Source: Bordetella genomosp. 10 (lineage in GTDB: Bacteria; Pseudomonadota; Gammaproteobacteria; Burkholderiales; Burkholderiaceae_B). Taken from it: a stretch of 64,000 nucleotides of DNA. The notes under the pieces are model-generated. The model did not search any database. It worked only from the letters and a program-made list of their open reading frames with translations, and had not been told where the DNA came from. A program made the position numbers and the translations under genes. Within the stretch, counting starts at the first letter, position 1. Each line of letters begins with the position of its first letter. This document shows, in pieces, positions 26,188-37,693 of the stretch. The stretch lies in the NCBI RefSeq assembly GCF_002261225.1, contig NZ_NEVM01000005.1, positions 1,054,001 to 1,118,000 on the forward strand. The letters are read 5' to 3'.

Positions 26188-27645
26188 TCAGTCTCCTCCA
26201 CGAACGGCTTCCTGGATCCGCGCCGTCAGCGCGGCCACCCGCGGCAGCGCATCGATGGCCGCGACGGTATCGGCGATGCCGTCCACCGCGTCCTCGCGCA
26301 GGACCATGCCCGCGCACAAGGCGAATTTGCGCCGCAGCAAGGCGTGCGGCAAGGGACAGGCGGACGTGCGGCCCAAGGCCTGCTCGACGCTGGCCCGCAG
26401 CACGCGGCCGTCGCGCAGCGTCACGGCGACATGGCCGGCGAAATGGTTGGCATGGCGGTCCGGCGAAGGGTCGGATTGTGCAGCCATGTGCGCCCCATCG
26501 TCCTCGTCATAGGCAAGCACGCGAATCCTCGGCAGCAAGGCCGCGATGCGGGGCTCGCGCCAGGCGGCGTCGCCGAAATCCGCTTCCGCCACTCGACCGT
26601 CCGCCAGCGCGCGCGCCAGCACATACTGCAGGCTGAACTTGGCGTCGAGCGCGCCGCGCGGCCGCGGCCGGTTGGTGTGGGCCAGCCGCCGGCTGTGAAT
26701 CGCCGCCTCGATGGCCACCACGTCCTCGGGCGCGGGACCATGCTCGCGCACCAGCGCCAGCATCGCATCGATGGCGGGATGGGTGCTGCCGCAGCACGGG
26801 TATTGCTTCACGGCGATGCCAGGAGAGATCAAATCGTAAGGGTCGGCCCAGGCTGCCATGGCTCGCTCCACGTCATAGTTGCCCGGGCCGTTGAAGACGT
26901 CGAGAAACCCCTGCCCGTGTTCGAAAACGGCGGCGGCGTTGGCGGTGAAGCCGAGACGCGCCAGGCGCGCGGCATAGAGCCCGTTACGGGCGCAATGCCC
27001 CACGTGCAGCGGCTTGGCCATGGTGCCGAAGTTGGCCTTGATGCCTGAGGCGAACGAGGCCGCCAGCGCCAGCGCGGTGGCGGTGGCCGCGCCATCCTGG
27101 CCCAGCAGGCGGGCGCACGCGGCCGCCGCGCCGAAGCATCCGAGCGTGGCGGTCGGATGCCAGCCCTTGCGGTAGTGATGCAGGTTGACGGCCATGCCCA
27201 GCTTGGTCTCGGTCTCGAAACCGGCGACATAGGCCGTGATGAAGTCGCGGCCGGAACTGTCCAGTTGCTCGGCCAGGGGCAGCAAGGCCGACACCAGCGG
27301 CGCCGAGGGGTGGCCTCCCATGGTGTTGCTGCTGTCGTCGAAATCCAGCGCATGCGCGGCCGTGCCGTTGACGAGGGCGGCGTCCAGCACGCCCAGCCGC
27401 TGCCGCGTGCCCAGGCGCGAAGCGGGGCCGGCGGCGCCGTCCAGCGCCTGGGCGACCAGGCGCGCCGCGGGCTCGCCGCTGCCCGCGAGCGTCACGCCCA
27501 CGGTATCGAGAATGCCCACCCGGGCCCAATGCAGGGCCTGTTCCGGCAGGTCTTCATAACGCATCGCGGCCACGCGCGCGCCCAGCCATCGCGCCAGGCC
27601 GCGCGCGGCGCCCGCCGGGACCTCCTGCCCTGTGCCTGTCTCCAT
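26188..27645 (-). CDS. MmgE/PrpD family protein (paralogue 1)
   Basis: About 485 residues of the MmgE/PrpD fold, which includes 2-methylcitrate dehydratase and cis-aconitate decarboxylase. Family landmarks are DTVGVTLAGSGEPAARLV, AALVNGTAAHALDFDDSSNT, GGHPSAPLVSALLPLAEQ and KQYPCCGSTHPAIDAMLALV. Start: GGAG lies eight bases before ATG 27645; ATG 27651 is only two bases from it and would add two residues. It is the first gene of a leftward operon with the FAD dehydrogenase and Bug protein. The substrate is probably a branched or tricarboxylic acid (inference). Confidence 0.87.
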   Translation of the reverse strand: METGTGQEVPAGAARGLARWLGARVAAMRYEDLPEQALHWARVGILDTVGVTLAGSGEPAARLVAQALDGAAGPASRLGTRQRLGVLDAALVNGTAAHALDFDDSSNTMGGHPSAPLVSALLPLAEQLDSSGRDFITAYVAGFETETKLGMAVNLHHYRKGWHPTATLGCFGAAAACARLLGQDGAATATALALAASFASGIKANFGTMAKPLHVGHCARNGLYAARLARLGFTANAAAVFEHGQGFLDVFNGPGNYDVERAMAAWADPYDLISPGIAVKQYPCCGSTHPAIDAMLALVREHGPAPEDVVAIEAAIHSRRLAHTNRPRPRGALDAKFSLQYVLARALADGRVAEADFGDAAWREPRIAALLPRIRVLAYDEDDGAHMAAQSDPSPDRHANHFAGHVAVTLRDGRVLRASVEQALGRTSACPLPHALLRRKFALCAGMVLREDAVDGIADTVAAIDALPRVAALTARIQEAVRGGD

Positions 27646-27743
27646 CTCCATCGCTCCTGGTCCAGGCCGCGAGGCCGGAACATCGATGTGTCGTTGCCGC
27701 ATGAAGCTGCCTGGCGCGGCGCCGCCGCGATGCCGCTTTCGAA

Positions 27744-27767
27744 AATAGAGTACCACGGTATACTATT
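27744..27767. promoter_or_regulatory. Candidate GntR/FCD operator in the divergent MmgE/PrpD promoter
   Basis: An imperfect inverted repeat of 11-base arms, AATAGAGTACC and GGTATACTATT, with a two-base centre (9 of 11 positions pair). It lies in the AT-rich core of the 174-base gap between two divergent MmgE/PrpD operons. The GTATAC core resembles sites of FCD-type GntR regulators, and such a regulator is encoded at 30720-31463. The link is inference. Confidence 0.5.
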
Positions 27768-27819
27768 TTTCAGGCAAGCCGGATTTCCCCCTTATCCACC
27801 CCTCGCGCAGGCATCCTCC

Positions 27820-29289
27820 ATGTCGACGACCGCCCTCTCGGACAATCGCTATACCCGCGGCATCGCCCGCTTCGTCTCGGAATTGCGTTACGAGGCGATC
27901 CCGCAAGAAGTGCTCGGCCGCATCAAGCTCTTGATGCTGGACTCGCTCGGTTGCGCGATCTACGGCGCCGACCTGGAATGGAGCCGCATCCTGCAGAAGA
28001 CCCTGACCGGGCTGGACACCACGCAGGCCTGCGCCGTCTGGGGCACGCGCCACAAGCTCTCGGCGCCCCACGCCGCGCTGGTGAACGGCACGCAGGTGCA
28101 GGGCTTCGAACTGGACGACGTGCATCGCCAGGGCGTGCTGCACGTCGGCGCCGTGGTGCTGCCGGCCTTGATCTCGATCGCGGAAATACGGGGCACCAGC
28201 GTTCCGGGCCGTTCTCAACCCTCCCCCGGAGCAGCAGTCGCGCAGCGGCAGGCGGGCACGCCAATGACCGGCCGTGAATTCCTCGCCGCCGCGGTGGCGG
28301 GCTATGAAATCGGCCCGCGCGTGGGCATCTGCATGGGCCCCGAGCACATCGCGCAGGGCTGGCATTCGGGCGCCACGCTGGGCGTGTTCTCGGCCGCCGC
28401 CGGCGCCGCGCGCGGCCTGGGGCTGGACGTGGACCGCACGGTCCACGCGCTGGGTATCGCGGGCACCCAGTCGGCCGGCCTGATGGCGGCCCAGTACGGC
28501 GCCATGGTCAAGCGCATGCACGCGGGCCGCTCCTCGCAGAGCGGCCTGTACGGCGCGCTGTTCGCCGAACAGGGCTTCACCGGCATCGTCAACGTGCTGG
28601 AGAGCGAATACGGCGGCTTCTGCAGCACCTTCTCCCGCTCGCAGGACCGCTTCCAGCTCGAGGCGCTGACCGCCGGCCTGGGCCAGGACTGGCAGACCAT
28701 GGGCGTGGCCCTCAAGTTCTACTCCTGCGTCGGCAGCAACCACAGCACGCTGGACGCGATACGCGCCATGCAGGCCGAGCGTCCCTTCGGCGCCGAGGAC
28801 GTCGAGGACATACTCGTGCATGGCTCGCAGGTCACCATGGACCACGTCGGCTGGAAATACGAACCGCAAGGCCTGACCTCGGCCCAGCTCAACCTGCCCT
28901 ACTGCGTGGCGACCTGGCTGCTCGACGGCGATTGCTTCGTCGACCAGTTCACCGAAGACAAGGTGGCCGATCCCGACCGCATGCGCATCGCGGAGAAAGT
29001 GCGCGTGGCGCACGATCCCGGGATCACGGCGAAGGGCTCCAAGTTCCGCCACATGGTGCGGGTGGAGGTCACCCTGCGCGACGGCACGCATATGGAACGC
29101 ACCGTCGAGGCGGGCCGCGGCAACGAGAAGAACTTCGCCAGCGAAAGCGACATCGTCGAGAAATTCGAGAAGCTCGCCACGCACGTCCTGCCGCGCGGCC
29201 AGGTCGAGGAGATCCGCGACTGCGTCCTGGGCCTGGACGAGCTGGAGGACTGCGGCGTCCTGCCGCGCCTGCTGGCCGCCCGGGACTGA
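27820..29289 (+). CDS. MmgE/PrpD family protein (paralogue 2)
   Basis: A 489-residue MmgE/PrpD protein. It begins MSTTALSDNRYTRGIARFVS and has LMLDSLGCAIYGADLEW, ALVNGTQVQGFELDDVH and KFYSCVGSNHSTLDAIRAM. Residues of about 130-148 (TSVPGRSQPSPGAAVAQRQA) form a Pro/Ser-rich insert not usual in the family. ATG 27820 fits the family start; the frame is open far upstream only as antisense of paralogue 1. It is divergent from paralogue 1 and followed by paralogue 3 after five bases. Confidence 0.87.
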   Translation: MSTTALSDNRYTRGIARFVSELRYEAIPQEVLGRIKLLMLDSLGCAIYGADLEWSRILQKTLTGLDTTQACAVWGTRHKLSAPHAALVNGTQVQGFELDDVHRQGVLHVGAVVLPALISIAEIRGTSVPGRSQPSPGAAVAQRQAGTPMTGREFLAAAVAGYEIGPRVGICMGPEHIAQGWHSGATLGVFSAAAGAARGLGLDVDRTVHALGIAGTQSAGLMAAQYGAMVKRMHAGRSSQSGLYGALFAEQGFTGIVNVLESEYGGFCSTFSRSQDRFQLEALTAGLGQDWQTMGVALKFYSCVGSNHSTLDAIRAMQAERPFGAEDVEDILVHGSQVTMDHVGWKYEPQGLTSAQLNLPYCVATWLLDGDCFVDQFTEDKVADPDRMRIAEKVRVAHDPGITAKGSKFRHMVRVEVTLRDGTHMERTVEAGRGNEKNFASESDIVEKFEKLATHVLPRGQVEEIRDCVLGLDELEDCGVLPRLLAARD

Positions 29290-29294
29290 CGCCC

Positions 29295-30710
29295 ATGGCG
29301 ACCGCAGGCGCAGCCAGCGCCAGCCGGCGGCTGGCCGAATTCGCGGCGAATCTGCGCTACGAGGATATCCCCGCGGAAGTCCGCGAGCGCGCGCGCGACT
29401 GCATCGCCGATACGCTGGCCTGCTGCGTGCAGGGCGCCGGCCTGCCATGGAGCGCCGCCATCGCCGCCTACGCCCGCCGCTACGCCGGCGGCGGTCCGTG
29501 CACGCTGTTCGGCGTCGCCGCGTCCGGCATGTCCGCTCCTGGCAGCACAGATCCTGGCGCAACCGCGTCAGGCGCGTTCACGGCCGGCGTGACCGCGCCC
29601 GCCGCGGCGCTGGCCAACGGGGCGGCGGCGCATGCCTTCGAGCTGGACAGCCTGCGCTTCCCCGGCGCCGGCGTGCACCCGGGCGCCACGCTGGTGCCCG
29701 CGCTCGCGGCCGCCTGCCAGGAGACCGGCGCGAGCGGACGCCAGGCCCTGACCGCCTTCGTCGCCGCCTGCGAAGTGCTCTTTCGCATCGGCGCGGCCAC
29801 GCATCACAGCAGCGAAAAACTGGGCTTTCACGCGCCCGGGCTGACCGGCCCCTACGGCGCGGCCATCGCGGCCGGCCTCGTCCACGGCCTGGATGCCGGC
29901 CGCCTGACGCAGGCCCTGGGCATCGCCGGCTCCCTCTCCGCCGGCCTGCTGGCCTTCACCAAGGCGGGCAACGGCGGCATGGTCAAGCGCCTGCACCTGG
30001 GACGCGCCGCCGAGGCGGGCATCGTCGCCGCCGGCCTGGCCGCGGAGGGCTACGAAGGCCCGGACACCATCCTGGAAGGCCGCTACGGTTTTCTCCAGGC
30101 CTATTGCAGCGCGGGCGAGCCGGCCTTGTTGACGCAGGGCCTGGGAAGCGCCTGGGAGACGCTGAACATCTGCTTCAAGCGCTATCCCTGCCACGTCACC
30201 GCGCAGGCGCCGCTACAGGCGCTGCGCGGCCTGATGGCAGAACACGGCTTCGATGGCGCGGACATCGCGTCGATGGCGCTGGGATGCAGCGAGAAGATCG
30301 TCAGCCACCACGACATCCGCGACCCGGCCGACATCATGGCGGCGCAGTACAGCGTGCCCTTCTGCCTGGCGTTGGCCCAGTTCCGCGACCCGGAGGATCC
30401 GGGCGCGTTCGACGCAAGCGCCTTGCGGGATCCCGCGATCCGCCAGGCCTGCGAACGCATCGCGCTGAGCGCGCAGGCCGGCCTGCCTTCCGCCTGGAGC
30501 GCGCGCCTGGCCGTGCGCCTGCGCGACGGGCGGACGCTGGAGACCTTGGCCGACGGTTTTCGCGGCCTGCCCGCGCAGCCCTTGTCGCGCGAGGACATGC
30601 GCCGCCGCTTCATGCTGCGCACCGCCGCCGGCCTGGATGCCGGCGCGGCCGCCGCCTGGTACGACCGGTTGCAGGACCTGGAGAACCAGCCCGCGTTTCC
30701 GGCGGGGTAA
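29295..30710 (+). CDS. MmgE/PrpD family protein (paralogue 3)
   Basis: A 471-residue MmgE/PrpD protein with DCIADTLACCVQGAGLPW, ALANGAAAHAFELDSLRFPG, HPGATLVPALAAACQE and FKRYPCHVTAQAPLQALRG. The Ala/Gly/Ser-rich stretch at about residues 77-95 (SGMSAPGSTDPGATASGAFT) is a linker-like insert. It starts five bases after paralogue 2 stops, so both are in one operon. The three paralogues are clearly divergent from one another, which suggests different steps or substrates rather than recent duplication. Confidence 0.86.
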   Translation: MATAGAASASRRLAEFAANLRYEDIPAEVRERARDCIADTLACCVQGAGLPWSAAIAAYARRYAGGGPCTLFGVAASGMSAPGSTDPGATASGAFTAGVTAPAAALANGAAAHAFELDSLRFPGAGVHPGATLVPALAAACQETGASGRQALTAFVAACEVLFRIGAATHHSSEKLGFHAPGLTGPYGAAIAAGLVHGLDAGRLTQALGIAGSLSAGLLAFTKAGNGGMVKRLHLGRAAEAGIVAAGLAAEGYEGPDTILEGRYGFLQAYCSAGEPALLTQGLGSAWETLNICFKRYPCHVTAQAPLQALRGLMAEHGFDGADIASMALGCSEKIVSHHDIRDPADIMAAQYSVPFCLALAQFRDPEDPGAFDASALRDPAIRQACERIALSAQAGLPSAWSARLAVRLRDGRTLETLADGFRGLPAQPLSREDMRRRFMLRTAAGLDAGAAAAWYDRLQDLENQPAFPAG

Positions 30711-30719
30711 GCGCCCCGA

Positions 30720-31463
30720 TCAGCCGCGCGGGCCGCCCTCGCCGCCGCGCTTGATGTGCTTGGACAGCAGGCCCGGGCCGCCACGCTGGCGGATCTCGTT
30801 GAGCAGTTCGCTGTGCTGCAACTGCACGCGCACTTTCAGCGCATTGCGCACGTGGCGCACCATGACGGCGCGCGCGCCCTCGGCATCGCGCCGGGAAATG
30901 GCCTCGCAGATTTCCGCGTGTTCATCGAGCACCTGCTTGCGCCTTTCCTCGATCACCAGCGTGGACACGTTGCGATAGGCGGACAGCGTATCCGAGGTGA
31001 TCAACAGGAACTTGAGCAGGAACTTGTTGTGCGCGGCGCGATAGATGGCCTCGTGGAACACGCGGTTGTGCTCGTTCATGCGGCCGGGCTCGTCCATGAT
31101 TTCCTTCTCGGCCTGGACCAGGTGACGCAAGGTGGCGATCTCGGCTTCGGTCGCATGCTCGGCGGCCGAGGCGGCGGCGGCGCCTTCCAGCAACTCGCGC
31201 ACCGCGTAGAGCTGCTGCATGGCGGCATCGTCGATCGAGGCGACGACCAGTCCGCGGCGCGGGTGCGGCGTCAGCAGCCCCTCGTTCTCCAGGCGGCGCA
31301 GGCCCTCCCGGACGGGCGTCCGGCTGATCCCCAGCCACTCGGCCACCTTGTACTCCGACACGCGATCGCCCGGCTTGATATCGTTGGCCAGGATGGCGTC
31401 GCGCACGGCGTCATAGGCGATGTCCCCCAGCAAGGCCTGGGAATCGGCAATGGTCTTCTTCAT
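30720..31463 (-). CDS. GntR-family regulator, FCD type
   Basis: A 247-residue repressor or activator. The N-terminal winged helix has ILANDIKPGDRVSEYKVAEW and GISRTPVREGLRRLENEGLL, the GntR signature. The C-terminal all-helical FCD domain has NRVFHEAIYRAAHN, with metal- or ligand-binding histidines. It is convergent with MmgE/PrpD paralogue 3 (stops nine bases apart) and is the likely regulator of the carboxylate cluster. Start ATG 31463 gives MKKTIADSQALLG; a GTG further upstream is possible. Confidence 0.9.
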   Translation of the reverse strand: MKKTIADSQALLGDIAYDAVRDAILANDIKPGDRVSEYKVAEWLGISRTPVREGLRRLENEGLLTPHPRRGLVVASIDDAAMQQLYAVRELLEGAAAASAAEHATEAEIATLRHLVQAEKEIMDEPGRMNEHNRVFHEAIYRAAHNKFLLKFLLITSDTLSAYRNVSTLVIEERRKQVLDEHAEICEAISRRDAEGARAVMVRHVRNALKVRVQLQHSELLNEIRQRGGPGLLSKHIKRGGEGGPRG

Positions 31464-34051
<2,588 letters not shown>

Positions 34052-34069
34052 ATTTGACTTGAGCCGGAT

Positions 34070-34091
34070 GTCGGTTCGGCTTTGAACCGAC
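34070..34091. terminator. katG 3' hairpin
   Basis: A perfect 8-bp stem, GTCGGTTC and GAACCGAC, with loop GGCTTT, begins 19 bases after the katG stop. No T-run follows, so termination strength is uncertain. Confidence 0.5.
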
Positions 34092-34093
34092 GC

Positions 34094-34137
34094 GGCGCCG
34101 GGACCTCTCATCACTCACGAGACTCAGGCCCGGCGCC
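34094..34137. terminator. Second inverted repeat between katG and the convergent gene
   Basis: Arms GGCGCCGGG and CCCGGCGCC are perfectly complementary over 9 bp with a 26-base loop, followed by TTT on the plus strand. It lies directly after the first hairpin and before the stop of the leftward hypothetical gene, so it could serve either transcript. Confidence 0.4.
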
Positions 34138-34139
34138 TT

Positions 34140-34739
34140 TCAGAACAGCTTCCGGGCCTGCACGCTGATGCTGAAGACGTTGCCCGGGTCCTGGTACTGC
34201 GCCGCATCCTGTTCGCCGATGTCGATGCGCTCCATCTCGTCGGCGGCATACGACTTCTTCGAAAAATAGCGCACCACCTTGCCGGTGGCGAGCAGCTTGT
34301 CCTTGTACAGCGCGGGCGAGAAGTTCACCTTGTGGCGATGGAGGTCGGCGCTGACGGCCACCAGGGTCCAGTGGCACACGCCCTGGCCGTAATAATCCTC
34401 GTCCTTGGGCAGGTCGAAGACCAGCTCCCCGCGGTAGGTGTTCGGCGCGACGCGACGCAGTTCGATCGGCGCGCGGTACTCGGGAACGATGGTCGCGCCC
34501 GTGAAGCGGGTCAAGGGCACGCAATTCGGCGTGTCCACGACATAATCGGCATAGCCCTGGACCGGTTCGAACGCCAGCGAGGGATCGCTGACGGTGGCCG
34601 TGATCTCGTATTTCATCCGGGCATCCGGATTGAGCTTGATATCGGGCTTCCTGCCGGCCGCGGCCTGCGCGGACAGCGAAGACGCGGCTGCAAACGTGGC
34701 AGCGAGACTCAACAGAACCGGACCGAACCGCAACGCCAT
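34140..34739 (-). CDS. Secreted protein of unknown function
   Basis: A 199-residue protein that I do not recognise. The N-terminus is a clear Sec signal (VLLSLAATFAAASSLSAQAA, cleavage after AQA). The mature part has alternating beta-like stretches (KYEITATVSDPSLAFEPVQG, YRGELVFDLPKDEDYYGQGV), two cysteines that could pair, and ends in SVQARKLF. It is convergent with katG and followed on the other side by tRNA-Arg in the same direction. Confidence 0.75.
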   Translation of the reverse strand: MALRFGPVLLSLAATFAAASSLSAQAAAGRKPDIKLNPDARMKYEITATVSDPSLAFEPVQGYADYVVDTPNCVPLTRFTGATIVPEYRAPIELRRVAPNTYRGELVFDLPKDEDYYGQGVCHWTLVAVSADLHRHKVNFSPALYKDKLLATGKVVRYFSKKSYAADEMERIDIGEQDAAQYQDPGNVFSISVQARKLF

Positions 34740-34842
34740 TCCTATCTCCTGTTTCTTGCCCGCCCGTGGCCCACCGCCGCGCGCCGGCGCAATGCATCAA
34801 CAAGTGCCGGAAAACGAAAGAAGAAAAACGAAAACAAAACGA

Positions 34843-34877
34843 AAAGCGGCTTGAAGGATAAACCTTCAAGCCGCTTT
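34843..34877 (-). terminator. Intrinsic terminator of tRNA-Arg
   Basis: A perfect 15-bp stem (AAAGCGGCTTGAAGG and its complement) with a five-base loop, followed on the minus strand by a T-rich tract TTCGTTTTGTTTTCG. It lies 26 bases beyond the tRNA 3' end and is the strongest classical terminator in the window. Confidence 0.9.
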
Positions 34878-34902
34878 GACCGCTATACGACACGGTGGAA
34901 TT

Positions 34903-34979
34903 TGGCGCGCCCGGCAGGATTCGAACCCACGACCCCTTGGTTCGTAGCCAAGTACTCTATCCAACTGAGCTACGGGCGC
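34903..34979 (-). tRNA. tRNA-Arg(ACG), CCA encoded
   Basis: A 77-base tRNA. The acceptor stem is GCGCCCG paired with CGGGCGC, discriminator G, followed by an encoded CCA. The D arm is AGCTCAGTTGGATAGAGT. The anticodon stem is CTTGG/CCAAG and the loop CTACGAA gives anticodon ACG, which decodes CGN arginine codons after A34 deamination to inosine. The T arm contains GTTCGAATC. All invariant positions look normal. It is a single gene with its own promoter and terminator. Confidence 0.97.
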
Positions 34980-35386
34980 TTTGGTAAAGAAGAAAGATTT
35001 TAGCACAACTTTTTGCGGGTAGCTCGTGTATTTCACACTCGCTGCAAATCGCTGCGCGGCTTTTTCTCACCGCCTTGCCGGAACATTTGCGTACCCGATT
35101 TGTTTTCGTGTCCGCGTTCAAGCAAGAACGCGACTATAGCACGGTTTTTTTAACGCGTGCAAGTCGAAGGGAGAAATCGTTGGAGAGGCAGGAGAAATCC
35201 GGTCCGGCGCCAAGCGGAAATGCCGGCATGAAGTCCCGCGCAGCGCCGCATCCCGCCGCCGGAACGCGCGACGTGCGACAGGCCGCGCCCCTGACGGATG
35301 CGGCCGGCGCAGGCACAATAGCGGCATGGCCTCACCGGCGCCGGCGCGCGCCGCGCGCCCAAGAATCAACAACAGGAGACCGCCTC
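34980..35386. other. Gap between tRNA-Arg and the TPP enzyme gene
   Basis: 407 bases. The left part is the tRNA leader and its promoter on the minus strand. The right part, 35165-35386, precedes the TPP enzyme gene; a long open frame there is not protein-like. No RNA structure or repeat stands out. Confidence 0.5.
35133..35162 (-). promoter_or_regulatory. Sigma-70 promoter for tRNA-Arg
   Basis: Read on the minus strand: TTGCAC (-35), an 18-base spacer and TATAGT (-10). The start site would be near 35126, giving a leader of about 147 bases before the tRNA. The near-consensus hexamers suit a stable RNA gene. Confidence 0.6.
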
Positions 35387-37024
35387 ATGTCCGTCCCTCG
35401 CAATGGCGCCGCGGCGCTGGCGTCCACGCTGGCCGCGGCCGGCGTCAGGCGCTTGTTCACGCTGTCCGGCAATCACATCATGCCGGTATTCGACGCCTGC
35501 CTGGACGCCGGCATCGAATTGCTGCATACGCGCCATGAAGCCGCGGCCGTCCATATGGCCGACGCCTGGGCCCGGCTGACCGGCGAACCCGGCGTGGCCC
35601 TGGTGACGGGCGGCCCGGGCCATGCCAATGCGGTGTCCGCCCTCTATACCGCCAGCATGGCCGAGTCGCCCGTGGTGCTGCTGTCCGGCCACGCGCCGCA
35701 CGCGCAACTGGGCATGGGCGCCTTCCAGGAAATGCGCCAGACCGATATCGCGGCGCCCCTGGCCAAGGCCGCCACGCTGGCCGCCAGCGCCGACAGCCTG
35801 CCGGCGGACATGCTGCGGGCGCTGCGCCTGGCAGGTTCCGGCCGCCCCGGTCCGGTGCACCTGAGCCTGCCGACGGACGCGCTGGAGGCCGCCTGTACGC
35901 AGCCGCTGCCCGAGCAGACCGGCGCCGGCCTTGCCGCGCCCCTTGCCCAGGCGCTGCCCGCGGATACCGCGCGCGCCGTCCTGGATACCCTCGCGCAAGC
36001 GCGGCGCCCCCTGATCCTGACCGGTCCCGCGGCCATGCGCGGCGCGGACCAGCAAGCGGCCAACGCGCTGGAGGCGGCCTGCGGCATTCCCGTCATCGGC
36101 ATGCAAAGCCCGCGCGGCGTCGCCGACCCCGCGCTGGGCGCTTTCGCCGAAATCCTGGCGCAGGCCGATTGCATCCTGCTGCTCGGCAAGCGCCTGGACT
36201 TCACCCTGAAATTCGGCGCGGCTCCCGCCATCGCGGCCGCCTGCGCCTTCCTGCAGATCGATGCGGACGCCGTCGAATTCGAACGCAGCCGCCGCGCGGT
36301 CGGCGAGCGCCTGGGGCTGACCGCGCAGGCCGACCACGGCACGGCGCTGGCGGCGCTGCGCGACGCCTGCGCCGGCTACACGCCGCGCCATGCGGCCTGG
36401 ACCGCCGACGTGCGCGCCGCCCTCGCCTACCGTCCCGCCGCCTGGGCCACGGCGACGGCGAAGCAACAGGGACGCCTGCATCCCTACCAGGCGCTGGCGC
36501 CCGTCCAGGCCCTGCTGGATCGCCACCCGAACGCCGTGCTGGTGGCGGACGGCGGCGAAATCGGACAGTGGGCGCAAGCCATCCTGCACGCGCCGGACAA
36601 GGTATTCAACGGCGTCGCCGGCTCCATCGGCGCGGCGCTGCCCTTCGCGGCGGCGGCCAGCCTGGCGCGCCCGGGCGCGCCGGTCGTGGCGGTGCTGGGC
36701 GACGGCACCTTCGGCTTTCACGCGGCGGAGATCGACACCGCCGTGCGCTACCGCCTGCCCTTCATCGCCGTCGTCGGCAACGACGCGCGCTGGAACGCGG
36801 AATACCAGATCCAGCTACGCGAGTACGGGCCGGAACGCACCGTGGGCTGCGAGCTGCTCCCCACGCGCTACGACCTCGTCACGCAAGCCTTCGGCGGCCA
36901 CGGCAGCCTGGTGACGATGGCGGAAGCGGTCACGCCGGCGCTGGCGCAGGCGCGCGGCTGCGGCCTGCCGGCCTGCGTCAACGTCATGATCGAAGGCCTG
37001 CCCGCGCCGGTGGTGCGCCGGTAG
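35387..37024 (+). CDS. Thiamine-pyrophosphate-dependent enzyme, acetolactate synthase/oxalyl-CoA decarboxylase-like
   Basis: A 545-residue TPP enzyme. The N-terminal pyrimidine-binding domain has LHTRHEAAAVHMADAWARLT with the activating Glu and the GGPGHANA motif. The central Rossmann domain follows (RRPLILTGPAAM). The C-terminal domain has the TPP-Mg motif from LGDGTFGFHAAEIDTAVRY to VVGNDARWN. An AACAGGAG ribosome site precedes ATG 35387. It belongs to the acetolactate synthase/benzoylformate decarboxylase/2-hydroxyacyl-CoA lyase superfamily. No small regulatory subunit lies next to it, so true AHAS is unlikely; the substrate cannot be told. Confidence 0.82.
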   Translation: MSVPRNGAAALASTLAAAGVRRLFTLSGNHIMPVFDACLDAGIELLHTRHEAAAVHMADAWARLTGEPGVALVTGGPGHANAVSALYTASMAESPVVLLSGHAPHAQLGMGAFQEMRQTDIAAPLAKAATLAASADSLPADMLRALRLAGSGRPGPVHLSLPTDALEAACTQPLPEQTGAGLAAPLAQALPADTARAVLDTLAQARRPLILTGPAAMRGADQQAANALEAACGIPVIGMQSPRGVADPALGAFAEILAQADCILLLGKRLDFTLKFGAAPAIAAACAFLQIDADAVEFERSRRAVGERLGLTAQADHGTALAALRDACAGYTPRHAAWTADVRAALAYRPAAWATATAKQQGRLHPYQALAPVQALLDRHPNAVLVADGGEIGQWAQAILHAPDKVFNGVAGSIGAALPFAAAASLARPGAPVVAVLGDGTFGFHAAEIDTAVRYRLPFIAVVGNDARWNAEYQIQLREYGPERTVGCELLPTRYDLVTQAFGGHGSLVTMAEAVTPALAQARGCGLPACVNVMIEGLPAPVVRR

Positions 37025-37188
37025 CCGAACGACGCGCGCGTGAATCCGGCGCAAACCCGATGCATGGCGGCCAGCGCGCGCGAAATACAAAACGGCGGCA
37101 ATCTTGACATAATCGGCAACTGGCGGGGGCCGGCGACTCCCGTCTTTTATCGTCCGTGCCGACAGCCCGTCCCAACAAGGAGATCCGT

Positions 37189-37560
37189 ATGCGCATTTCC
37201 CGTGTCCTTCCCTCGCTCGTGTTCGCCCTGGCCTGCGGACCCGCGGCCCATGCCGCGGGCGTGGCCTTCATGAACAACACCATCGTCGCCCGCATCCCCG
37301 CGCAGGAGTGGCCGCAGTTCGAGAAGACGGTGGCGCAATCGCTGAACGACTCGCCCGACGGCGCCGCCACCACGTGGACCAGCCATACGAAGCGCATGCG
37401 CGGCGGCCCGGTGACCGTGACGCTGACGCCCAGCAATACGACGCGGGAAGGACGCTGCCGCCTGATGTCGGCCGAGGTCTCGCAACAATCCGCGCGGGAG
37501 CACTGGCAATTCCTGTTCTGCAAGAACGCGGAAGGCGCCTGGCGCGCCAGCAGCGACTGA
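37189..37560 (+). CDS. Small secreted protein, surface-antigen-like
   Basis: A 123-residue exported protein. The signal peptide MRISRVLPSLVFALACGPAA ends at AHA-A. The mature part has GPVTVTLTPSNTTREGRCRL and a C-terminal FLFCKNAEGAWRAS. The two-Cys CR..FC..AEGAWR pattern resembles the 17-kDa surface antigen fold, but the match is only by eye. An AAGGAGAT ribosome site precedes ATG 37189. Neighbours give no clear role. Confidence 0.7.
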   Translation: MRISRVLPSLVFALACGPAAHAAGVAFMNNTIVARIPAQEWPQFEKTVAQSLNDSPDGAATTWTSHTKRMRGGPVTVTLTPSNTTREGRCRLMSAEVSQQSAREHWQFLFCKNAEGAWRASSD

Positions 37561-37693
37561 CCGGGAGAACGGACGGCCGCGCCGGACGGTAAAGGTAAAC
37601 TTCCTTCCTTCCCCCTGCCCGGCAAGGGGGAGCGCCCTATCGTGAGAAGATAGCCCCGGAAAACACACGAAACCCAGCGGAAGGATGGAAGTT

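Noticed and set aside
27157..27819. 220-codon N-terminal extension of MmgE/PrpD paralogue 2
   Set aside because: It is antisense to paralogue 1 and crosses the divergent promoter.
34903..34979. tRNA as integration site of a genomic island
   Set aside because: I found no integrase gene or direct repeat of the tRNA 3' end in the window.
35387..37024. Acetolactate synthase ilvB/ilvI
   Set aside because: No regulatory small subunit or ilvC nearby; the superfamily is broad and the substrate cannot be fixed.
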